Assembly (NCBI GenBank): GCA_026387515.1 | Contig: JAPLLP010000320.1 | Location: 585 to 6,368, forward strand | DNA: 5,784 nucleotides | Direction of reading: 5' to 3' | DNA from: Candidatus Omnitrophota bacterium | GTDB lineage: Bacteria > Omnitrophota > Koll11 > Gygaellales > Profunditerraquicolaceae | In this document: piece after piece, positions 1 through 5,784 of the stretch | Position numbering within the stretch: the first letter of the stretch is position 1 | Layout: every line of letters starts with the position of its first letter | Position numbers and translations under genes: made by a program | The notes under the pieces: generated by a model | The model's input: only the letters and a program-made list of their open reading frames with translations | Told to the model about the DNA's origin: nothing | Database searches by the model: none

Positions 1-684
1 GGCAATTTTTTTACCATCGGGTGATACAGAAGGGGCAAATCCTCTCACTATCTCTTTTAATCCTGCGCCATCATAATTAATACCGTAAATTTTACCATCC
101 TTAGAAGCGAATACTATTTTCTTGCTGTCTGGCATCCAACTGGGACGACTAGGGAAAATTTGGATCTCAGTTATTTTTCTTAAGTTAGAACCGTCCACAG
201 AGCAGGTAAATAATTCCCCTTGTCCACCCTCTCCAACAGGATTATACAGCTGATCTCTTGCTAAGAAAGCTATCTTTGTCCCATCTGGAGACCAAGAAGG
301 ATAACCGCAGGGAGTTTTACCCATATCGATGACCTTTTTAAAATTTTTGACTTCTCTGTCTACAATCATAATCTCATATTTTGGAGATTCAGATAAAGGC
401 CAGCCCATGGGATTATCTTTAGCAAAAATTATATAAGAACAATTTGATGAAAAATATGGATCCCATCCCAACAAATGATTTCCTATATATCCCCTAAAAA
501 ATTCTCTTATTGTATTTTGAACATTATTAATATTAGCAAGATAAATCCAACCTCCTCCATCTGTAAAAAGTATAGAACCTTTCAGTGAACTCATATTTAT
601 ACCTCCAACGATATTAGAAGATATCCATATCAAAATTGTAATTAAAATTATTTTAAAGGAAAAACGAATTCTAAATTTAGACAT
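1..684 (-). CDS. Secreted PD40/TolB-like beta-propeller protein, 3'-partial
   Basis: An open frame of 228 codons without a stop runs off the left edge. It begins MSKFRIRFSFKIILITILIW: a basic n-region followed by a hydrophobic stretch to about residue 28, a typical Sec signal peptide with no lipobox Cys. The rest has WD40-like PD40 blades as in TolB: GWDPYFSS (73-80), YPSWSPDGTKIAFLA (128-142), RPSWMPDSKKIVFAS (180-194) and APSVSPDGKKIA (217-228), with outer strands such as GKIYGINYDG. It should lie in the periplasm or outside the cell and bind a protein or glycan partner; no catalytic motif is visible. The ATG at 684-682 overlaps the RHS stop codon by one base, so the two genes are probably translationally coupled. 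Another in-frame ATG at 594 (Met31) would lose the signal peptide and is less likely. Position right after a polymorphic toxin tip is where immunity genes sit, but the fold is not a known immunity fold to me. GC is low, like the RHS tip. Confidence 0.88.
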   Translation of the reverse strand, partial: MSKFRIRFSFKIILITILIWISSNIVGGINMSSLKGSILFTDGGGWIYLANINNVQNTIREFFRGYIGNHLLGWDPYFSSNCSYIIFAKDNPMGWPLSESPKYEIMIVDREVKNFKKVIDMGKTPCGYPSWSPDGTKIAFLARDQLYNPVGEGGQGELFTCSVDGSNLRKITEIQIFPSRPSWMPDSKKIVFASKDGKIYGINYDGAGLKEIVRGFAPSVSPDGKKIA

Positions 685-694
685 TAATTACCCC
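682..694 (-). promoter_or_regulatory. TAATG stop/start overlap with weak Shine-Dalgarno-like GGGG
   Basis: Read on the minus strand, TGGGGTAATTAATG contains the RHS stop (TAA, 686-684) and the ATG of the propeller gene (684-682) sharing one A. A GGGG run lies six bases before the ATG, a weak ribosome binding site. The overlap suggests translation re-initiation by ribosomes finishing the RHS gene and fixes the choice of start for the downstream gene. Confidence 0.6.
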
Positions 695-1140
695 ATGATT
701 CTACTGGAAAACCCGCTTCTCTCAAAACTTGATTCCTCCAACTGTAACAATTATAAATATTAGATCCGTAGAGAGTGTAATTTGGTGTTGAAGAATTCCT
801 TAACTGCTCGGCAATATTATACACTTGTTTAATAATAGTAAGATCTGTGCTGATTGTTATGGGTAACATAGACCATTCTTTATCAGTAGAAACTCGACCA
901 GGAACAGACGTTCCCAGAAGTACTCCTGGTGAGAATGGATTAGGATTAAATCCCCACGTACTAATATCACCTGCTTTAGGATAACCTGTAATTCTCAAAT
1001 AAGTATGTTCCCCTAAACCAAAGGTAAAAGGAATATCTTTAAAGACTATTTGTAATTTTGGACCTGGTCCTGCATCTAGTCTACTTGTTTTTGCAAAATC
1101 TGTCCATCTATTTACATCAGCATTAATGAGAGAAAACTGA
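684..1140 (-). other. C-terminal effector tip, possible permuted papain/NlpC-P60-like domain
   Basis: Residues about 1355-1505 form a compact ending with FGLGEHTYLRITGYP (His1399) and, 86 residues later, NIYNCYSWRNQVLREAGFP (Asn1484, Cys1485). A His early and an N-C-x-x-W motif at the start of a helix late in the domain is the order found in circularly permuted papain-like folds (LRAT/YiiX-type and related NlpC/P60 enzymes), which act on peptidoglycan, lipids or amide bonds. This is a motif-level assignment; I cannot name the family. The segment has about 30-38% GC per line, against 50-58% just before it. Confidence 0.45.
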
Positions 1141-4100
1141 TTTAGCCCGCTCCCATAATGCCCGAAGGCATAGTTAAACCCCATCCCAAGCGCGCTTCCC
1201 CAAATCCTACTCTCATTCCAAGCTGACTGGCCAAAGTCACTTAGGCCTCGGAATGCGATGCTGGAGGTGGAGCCAAAGAAATCCCCCCAGGCACTGGCCT
1301 GGCTCCCCATAAAGCCATTAATCTGCATCCCCCATCTACCGATGGTGGTGATGCCGAAAGAGAATACGCTGCTAAACCCTCCACAGAAACTATTCCATCC
1401 TCCTGAAAACCAATTTCCAAATCCTCCCCAAGAAGGGCTATTCCAGAACATCCCAGAAGGATCAACCAATACTAGCGGGTTATTGCGGCAGTAAGCGTAA
1501 TGGTTGAGGCTTTGAGGGTCGTAGATATTCTGGATTAACGGATCAGGCTGGGTGAAATGGGCTATGCGAGAATGGTAATAGCGCGCTCCATAATTATATA
1601 GCCCGCTGGAATCAAGTTCCTTGCCGGTGAAATAATGGCTAATCCGGCTAGCGGCTGGCGGCAATCTTCCTGGCGAGAACGAACCAAAGGGAGTGTATTC
1701 GCTTAGCTGTACCTGATTACTGTTCTTATCGCTTATAACATTACTTGAGCCTAAGTGGTCAGGATGATAGTAGATCACTTCTGGCAGAGAACCTGCCGGA
1801 GGCAGCCCCTTGGTAATGGTGGCGATACGGTTTGAGCCGGAAAAGACGTGCAGGCGGGTAGTGCCGTCAGGACATTTTTCAAATATATTTCCGATGTAAA
1901 CAGTAGCGCCCTTAGGAGTAGTCTTTTTAACCCGCTCCCCTGAATAATCATAAATAAAATCATTCTGTTCCACCGCGCCAGCCAAGCTTGAAGACGCAGT
2001 ATTTTGTGCGGGCACTTTCCATTTGGCATCCTTTAGAGCCCGAACATAATAAGCCTTTCCCTGCTTTAATTCGGTGAATTGTTTCTGGTTAGCGGTGTAT
2101 TTTTCTACGGCAGCGGTTGTGCTATTGTATTGCTCAACGGTATCATAATCTGCGCCAAGTGATAGCGGCCGAAGAGCAGTTTCAACCGCTACAGAAGCAG
2201 CCACATAAGGATAACAAACCAGATTCCATCCAGCCGATACCGGAAACTCCGATTCCGTGGAAGAAAGATACCCCTGCACAGTCAGGGTTGCGCCAGCAGA
2301 GTTAGTAACATAAATCTGATACCCCCTGCCGTATTCTATGGTGGAGAACTGATCAAATTCCGGCTGATTACTGAACATCTCCCAAGTTTTACTTGCGGAA
2401 TTGTAGCGCGCAACCTGGTCATAATCGCTGCCAGACCGCAGATTCTTTAACACCTGTAAAATATCGCTGTCTTTGGGAATTATGGGTAAAGAAAATAGGT
2501 TCCAACCCGGGTTAAGGCGCAAGGTAAAAGTAAACTCCTGCCTGGCCTGCTCCTTAGGCTCAACCTTAACCAACCGGTTCTCAAGATTATAAGAGTATTT
2601 AACTTTGCCTCTGCTAGGCGCGTATTCTTCAGAGAGACTGCCGTTATCATCATAAGAAAACTGCGATCCGTCAGAAGCGTAAAACAGCGCGTGCGGCCTT
2701 ACATGCCCCTGCCCGTACACAAAACCCACGCCCTCCTTATTTAGCATATTCCCGAGGGAATCATAATTATAAGTTAAGACACCGTATGCGCCAGTGGCCT
2801 GGGTCAGCCGGTTAAGGCCATCATAGATAAAATCCTGGGTCGCGGTATTTAAATTGTCCTTTATGCGCGAAATATTTCCCGCGTTATCAAAACTATATTG
2901 CAGGTCCTGAAGTTTTCTCTGGGTATTCTGGGTAACGATACCGGCCAACCGCAGGTTCTTGGCATTATAAACATAATTAGTAACTACGTTATTTCCAAAC
3001 GTATTTTTGGTAATCTGGTTGGTGGCGGAAAACTCAGAAGCGGAAAGATAATTTACCGGAATACTGGGATTAGTTATATTCGCTAGTTTGGTAGTTCCTT
3101 GCACCGTATATTCATATTTAATCAAGGTAGCATCCGGATACTTTAAAGTAAACAGCCTATCTAAGCTATCGTAGGTATATTCTGTAGTAAAAGGCGCAGC
3201 GTCAACAGTCTTTATCTCCTTTATCTTCCTGCCTGTTTTATCATAGAAATATTCGCTGGAACCGCTGGGATCAGTAACCTTGGATAGCCGGCCGATACAA
3301 TTGCCTTTTGCAACGTTATCATAAGCGTAAGTTGATAGGGTGTCGGGGACAGTCCCCTGCGGGGACAGTCCCTTTTTAAAAATAACCCTATTCAAGGCAT
3401 CATATTCAAATAACAGCGCTTGCCCTTTGGCATCGGTTTGCCTAGTAAGATTACCAACCGCGTCATATTCGTATTGCCAGATTCCCATATCCGGGTCATT
3501 AACCCAGAGCTTTCTGCCTAAACTATCGTAAGCAAATACAATCTGATTGCCCTGGTCATCTGTGACACGAACCAAATTCCCCAGCGCGTCGTATTCATAT
3601 GTAGTAGTATAAATCTGGCTACCATTATATTCCATAACCTGGATTGTGCGGCCGTGGGCATCTAAAACTCTTTGTGACTGATGTCCGTTCTCGTCTATTG
3701 CTGTAGTTGTCCAACCTGAATAGGTATTTTGTGAATATGTCCCATCGGGATTAGTAATTTTAACCGTTCTCCCCATGCAGTCATATTCAAAAATGGTCCT
3801 GGGCTGCGAATAATCCGGCAACGAATAAGCCGCGGATGTAGTAGTTACATAATACGGCAGATATGTCTCTTTTTTACGTCCCTGCGAATCAAACTTAACT
3901 ATATCGGAAATTACGTATTTATTGCTCGCCACGGGGGTTTTTGTCTGAATGACCCTGCCTAAGCCGTCATAAAATTGATAAGAAACATACATGGCAGCCG
4001 TCAGTGGCTGGATGCGTTTTTGCGTGGTTACGATGGTTGGCCGCGAAGTTTGATTATATGCATAAGTAATCCCGGGGTATTGCGCAGAGTCAAGCGGCCC

Positions 4101-5201
4101 AATTACTGCGATAAGCCTGCCAAGCAGATCATACTGATAAGTAGCAGTCTGGCTATTGGCATCCGTAACTGTCAAGGGATTTGCTGTGCCGAAATTATAG
4201 GTAGTGAGAGTAGCCTGGCCTAAGGCATTAATTGTCTTCACCGGAAGAATTCTTAATACGTTGTCATATTCTGTTTTACTGGTGCGTCCTAAAGGATCGA
4301 TAGTTTCAATGAGATTGCCAAGGGTGTCGTATTTATAGCTTGTGGCCAGCCAGCTTTTGCTGGAAGTAACTGAATTATAGAGCCAGGATTCTTCTTTAGT
4401 TAAAAGCCCTTTTAAAGGCGCGGTGGTGCAATCATTTGCGCCATCATAATAAAACCTCTTTTCCTGGATACGAATTCCATCAGCATCCTGAATATAGATG
4501 CGCGAAGGCAGGATTACAATATTGTTAAGCGTATTATAATTATATTCAAAGACCTGTGTTTTCTCATCTCCGGTTAGAGATACGTCACCAGAATCAATAA
4601 TCCGCGTAGGGTTACCGTAATTGTCATATTCAGAATTTATACGCCTCTGCCTGAATGTAACATCGCCGTCATAGGTAAAGTCATCGCGCTGCTTGAGATA
4701 TACCAAGTTAACCCCGGCATAAAGCTCCCTCTTATCCCAGGTGGATTCAATAGAAGCAAATATATTCTTATCCTTATCTCTAACCGTTTCCCGATATATT
4801 CTCCCGTGCAAATCTTTGTCCTGCCGGAAAAACTTTTCCGCATAGTTACCTTCTTGGTCGGTGATGCGGCAAAAGCCAAAACCGGCAAACTCTTTTTCCT
4901 CCGCATCGTAAAATCCGGATAAATAATCATAGGTTGTGGTATAAATATTTCCTTGTCCATCAGAAATTTTATCCTGATAGAATACAGGAATGACAAAAGG
5001 AAGCCCGGGAGTCCCATCGCTTCTTCTATTGGTATAGGAGCTGGATGGCTTATAATAGAATTCCGTACTTGCCCCTATACCATTATCCACCTTAACCAGG
5101 ATATCCGCAAAATTCCCTTGCGAATAAGCGATCTCTATCTGGCCATTGTAGGAAACGACATAATCCACCATGCCGTCGCCGTTAAAATCCGCGACCTGCA
5201 T
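684..5201 (-). CDS. RHS/YD-repeat polymorphic toxin-like protein, main frame (5' part frameshifted)
   Basis: Large RHS-family protein, 1505 residues from the first possible ATG in this frame. Order: FG-GAP repeat (ADFNGDGMVD, residues 4-13); TcdB/SpvB-type middle region (VDNGIGASTEFYYKPS near 38-53, YDYLSGFYDAEEKEFAGFG near 91-109); YD repeats from about 175 to 880 (YDSLGRKLWVNDPD, YDALGNLVRVTDDQG and many more); two inserted GWNL modules (890-1079); YD repeats again (YDYSGERVKK); RHS core with YYHPDHLGS, YNYGARYYHS and NNPLVLVDPSG, the DPSG being 1247-1250; then a 255-residue variable C-terminus. In known RHS/Tc proteins the YD repeats build a hollow shell that encloses the C-terminal effector. 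The frame stays open upstream of the ATG to a TGA at 5358-5360, with plausible protein and no ATG, GTG or TTG, so the ATG at 5201 is probably not the native start; the true gene continues into the segment at 5261-5784. No strong ribosome binding site precedes it. RHS identity is certain from the motifs; the effector activity is inferred. Confidence 0.95.
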   Translation of the reverse strand: MQVADFNGDGMVDYVVSYNGQIEIAYSQGNFADILVKVDNGIGASTEFYYKPSSSYTNRRSDGTPGLPFVIPVFYQDKISDGQGNIYTTTYDYLSGFYDAEEKEFAGFGFCRITDQEGNYAEKFFRQDKDLHGRIYRETVRDKDKNIFASIESTWDKRELYAGVNLVYLKQRDDFTYDGDVTFRQRRINSEYDNYGNPTRIIDSGDVSLTGDEKTQVFEYNYNTLNNIVILPSRIYIQDADGIRIQEKRFYYDGANDCTTAPLKGLLTKEESWLYNSVTSSKSWLATSYKYDTLGNLIETIDPLGRTSKTEYDNVLRILPVKTINALGQATLTTYNFGTANPLTVTDANSQTATYQYDLLGRLIAVIGPLDSAQYPGITYAYNQTSRPTIVTTQKRIQPLTAAMYVSYQFYDGLGRVIQTKTPVASNKYVISDIVKFDSQGRKKETYLPYYVTTTSAAYSLPDYSQPRTIFEYDCMGRTVKITNPDGTYSQNTYSGWTTTAIDENGHQSQRVLDAHGRTIQVMEYNGSQIYTTTYEYDALGNLVRVTDDQGNQIVFAYDSLGRKLWVNDPDMGIWQYEYDAVGNLTRQTDAKGQALLFEYDALNRVIFKKGLSPQGTVPDTLSTYAYDNVAKGNCIGRLSKVTDPSGSSEYFYDKTGRKIKEIKTVDAAPFTTEYTYDSLDRLFTLKYPDATLIKYEYTVQGTTKLANITNPSIPVNYLSASEFSATNQITKNTFGNNVVTNYVYNAKNLRLAGIVTQNTQRKLQDLQYSFDNAGNISRIKDNLNTATQDFIYDGLNRLTQATGAYGVLTYNYDSLGNMLNKEGVGFVYGQGHVRPHALFYASDGSQFSYDDNGSLSEEYAPSRGKVKYSYNLENRLVKVEPKEQARQEFTFTLRLNPGWNLFSLPIIPKDSDILQVLKNLRSGSDYDQVARYNSASKTWEMFSNQPEFDQFSTIEYGRGYQIYVTNSAGATLTVQGYLSSTESEFPVSAGWNLVCYPYVAASVAVETALRPLSLGADYDTVEQYNSTTAAVEKYTANQKQFTELKQGKAYYVRALKDAKWKVPAQNTASSSLAGAVEQNDFIYDYSGERVKKTTPKGATVYIGNIFEKCPDGTTRLHVFSGSNRIATITKGLPPAGSLPEVIYYHPDHLGSSNVISDKNSNQVQLSEYTPFGSFSPGRLPPAASRISHYFTGKELDSSGLYNYGARYYHSRIAHFTQPDPLIQNIYDPQSLNHYAYCRNNPLVLVDPSGMFWNSPSWGGFGNWFSGGWNSFCGGFSSVFSFGITTIGRWGMQINGFMGSQASAWGDFFGSTSSIAFRGLSDFGQSAWNESRIWGSALGMGFNYAFGHYGSGLNQFSLINADVNRWTDFAKTSRLDAGPGPKLQIVFKDIPFTFGLGEHTYLRITGYPKAGDISTWGFNPNPFSPGVLLGTSVPGRVSTDKEWSMLPITISTDLTIIKQVYNIAEQLRNSSTPNYTLYGSNIYNCYSWRNQVLREAGFPVESWGN
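1141..1451 (-). other. Trp/Gly/Phe-rich linker after the RHS core
   Basis: The roughly 100 residues after DPSG (1251-1350) hold 8 Trp, about 21 Gly and 14 Phe, with short motifs such as SWGGFGNWFSGGWNSF and SAWGDFFG. I recognise no family. The stretch keeps the higher GC of the core, so it belongs with the shell rather than with the low-GC tip. It might be an extended passenger chain in the shell or a membrane-interacting segment; both are guesses. Confidence 0.6.
1452..1964 (-). other. RHS-associated core domain
   Basis: Residues about 1080-1250 contain the conserved end of the RHS shell: FIYDYSGERVKK, YYHPDHLGSSNVISD, EYTPFGSF, YFTGKELDSSGLYNYGARYY, FTQPDPLIQN, NHYAYCRNNPLVLVDPSG. In RHS and TcC proteins this region caps the shell and includes the acidic residues that cut off the C-terminal effector. 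The closing P-x4-DPSG marks the junction to the variable tip. Confidence 0.92.
1965..2537 (-). other. Two tandem GWNL modules inserted in the RHS YD-repeat region
   Basis: Residues about 890-1079 of the RHS protein contain no YD repeats. They hold two similar units of about 92 residues: NPGWNLFSLPIIP (Trp900), then SGSDYDQVARYN, then YGRGYQIYV; and SAGWNLVCYPYV (Trp992), then LGADYDTVEQYN, then QGKAYYVRA. The order GWNL - DYDxVxxYN - GxxYxxxV repeats in both. Before the insert the protein reads NRLVKVEPKEQ and after it NDFIYDYSGERVKK, which in ordinary RHS proteins are separated by only a few residues. This suggests a domain placed in a surface loop of the shell. I know GWNL-type units as appendages of surface or secreted proteins; their function is unknown to me. 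Confidence 0.75.
3345..3372. repeat. Tandem palindromic GGGGACAGTCCC repeat inside the RHS coding region
   Basis: Two copies, GGGGACAGTCCCC (3345-3357) and GGGGACAGTCCC (3361-3372), are separated by TGC. Each is a near-perfect palindrome around a central A, and together (3346-3372) they form a larger hairpin with one A-A mismatch. In the RHS frame they encode GLSPQGTVPD at residues 611-620, between NRVIFKK and TLSTYAYD. The frame is kept. Repeats of this kind are dispersed in some bacterial genomes and resemble REP-type elements moved by IS200-like Y1 transposases; no such gene is in the window. Confidence 0.7.
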
Positions 5202-5260
5202 CTTTGCATCCGTATTGCGTAGACTGAAAACGAAAGATGCATCCGCAATATCTTTAAACC

Positions 5261-5784
5261 CTATACCATTAAAGATCTTCCTTTTGACTTTTCCATTAGC
5301 ATAGTCGTAATAAAGGGTGAACCCAAAGAACCAAAGCCGGTTTTTGTCTGGTTCGGATCAAGTAATGCCCCAATCTGCCACTTGCCAAAACATACTCCGA
5401 GACCAGCCTCACAAATGTCGGTTATGCCGTCGCCTTCAAAATCAGCCATAAATAATACATCCCAATGAGGCGGGATGTTCGGGGTAACACTCTTACGATA
5501 CTCAAAGGATGTCCTTGAGTTGATATAGAAATCAAAGAAGAATATCGGGAAGGTCATCGGAACGATTATATCGCTTAATCCGTCGCCATTTACATCTGCC
5601 ACAAAAGGCGTACTCCGGTAGTGCCCGGAGGTTCCGCCAAAAATTGACCACACGCCCTTATTAATGAATTTCGTGCCGTCTGACAATGCCACATATAACT
5701 TATTAATTTCCGCATCACAAACACAAATATCAACCCTTCCGTCGCCGTTAAAATCCCCAAGCAAAATTTTACCGTTTGTAGGTA
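5261..5784 (-). CDS. FG-GAP/VCBS repeat segment, 5'-partial, frameshifted N-terminal part of the RHS gene
   Basis: The frame is open from the window edge (first full codons PTNGKILLGDFNGDG) to a TAG at 5261-5263, so the real start lies upstream; the TTG at 5764 has nothing to recommend it as a start. Three calcium-binding FG-GAP/VCBS motifs are visible: GDFNGDGRVDICV, ADVNGDGLSDIIV and ADFEGDGITDICE. They are spaced like blades of an integrin-type propeller, and a fourth (ADFNGDGMVDYVV) lies in the next frame at residue 4 of the RHS ORF. FG-GAP repeats next to a TcdB middle domain are the normal N-terminal arrangement of SpvB/TcB-like proteins, so this is the same gene as the RHS ORF. The last ~25 residues, after DPNQTK, look out of frame: the other frame gives NRLWFFGFTLYYDYANGK, which continues better. 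A separate FG-GAP protein is much less likely. Confidence 0.85.
   Translation of the reverse strand, partial: PTNGKILLGDFNGDGRVDICVCDAEINKLYVALSDGTKFINKGVWSIFGGTSGHYRSTPFVADVNGDGLSDIIVPMTFPIFFFDFYINSRTSFEYRKSVTPNIPPHWDVLFMADFEGDGITDICEAGLGVCFGKWQIGALLDPNQTKTGFGSLGSPFITTMLMEKSKGRSLMV
5341..5345 (-). other. Probable frameshift site (run of five A on the minus strand)
   Basis: The upstream frame reads GATCCGAACCAGACAAAAAC as D P N Q T K. Adding one A to the A5 run changes the next codons to AAC CGG CTT TGG, giving NRLWFFGF and joining the main RHS frame. The two frames overlap between the TGA at 5358-5360 (main frame) and the TAG at 5261-5263 (upstream frame), so the lesion must lie in that interval. 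The homopolymer is the most economical place, not a proven one. Confidence 0.6.

Noticed and set aside
684..720. Possible transcription terminator between the RHS gene and the propeller gene
   Set aside because: The genes overlap by one base and no stem-loop with a T-run is present, so they are most likely cotranscribed.
1258..1494. Plus-strand open frame of 78 codons, Pro-rich
   Set aside because: It is antisense to the Trp/Gly/Phe-rich RHS segment; its proline content is the mirror of the TGG and GGN codons on the coding strand.
3346..3377. GC-rich hairpin followed by TTTTT on the plus strand, resembling a Rho-independent terminator
   Set aside because: It lies in the middle of the RHS coding sequence on the opposite strand, and no plus-strand gene leads into it. 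It is better explained by the palindromic repeat.
3975..4223. Plus-strand open frame of 82 codons
   Set aside because: It is antisense to well-supported YD repeats and shows no family-like features.
4637..5017. Minus-strand open frame of 126 codons
   Set aside because: It overlaps the TcdB-like middle region in another frame on the same strand, and its translation has no recognisable motif.
5336..5360. Programmed -1 ribosomal frameshifting at the A5 run
   Set aside because: A slip on the AAA codon would join the frames, but there is no canonical X-XXY-YYZ heptamer and I see no clear downstream stem-loop; a simple indel is more likely.

Overview
The window reads almost entirely on the minus strand as the 3' part of one operon. 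It starts inside a giant RHS/YD-repeat polymorphic-toxin-like gene (5' end beyond position 5784) and ends inside a second gene (3' end beyond position 1). No gap between genes is long enough to hold anything else, and I see no tRNA, rRNA, CRISPR array or transposase gene. Host: a bacterium, probably diderm, because the downstream product has a signal peptide and a TolB-like propeller. The paired 'GWNL' modules inside the RHS protein and the short palindromic GGGGAC-A-GTCCCC repeat remind me of uncultured lineages such as Omnitrophota and neighbouring groups. That placement is an impression, not something the sequence proves.

Layout in gene order, from high to low coordinates. (1) 5784 to about 5345: FG-GAP/VCBS calcium-binding repeats, in a different frame from the rest. 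(2) About 5345 to 684: the main reading frame, with a last FG-GAP repeat, a TcdB/SpvB-type middle region, a long run of YD repeats, two tandem 'GWNL' modules inserted between YD repeats (about 2537-1965), the RHS core ending in P-x4-DPSG (residue 1250), a Trp/Gly/Phe-rich stretch, and a C-terminal domain with a His...Asn-Cys arrangement like a permuted papain/NlpC-P60 fold. (3) 684 to 1: a secreted WD40-like (PD40/TolB-type) beta-propeller protein whose ATG overlaps the RHS stop codon by one base (TAATG).

Parts 1 and 2 look like one gene split by a single-base indel. The two frames overlap, both carry convincing protein across the junction, and adding one A to a run of five A (plus strand T5 at 5341-5345) joins them. 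This is either a recent inactivating mutation or a sequencing/assembly error.

The most interesting point is the end of the toxin. GC content falls abruptly near position 1140, from about 50-58% per 60-base line to about 30-38%. The low-GC stretch covers exactly the last ~150 residues of the RHS protein plus the whole visible downstream gene. That is the footprint expected of a swapped toxin-tip/partner cassette. If the tip is a cell-wall-acting cysteine peptidase or amidase, a secreted partner would sit in the right compartment to be its immunity protein. A propeller-type immunity protein would be unusual; this is a hypothesis only.
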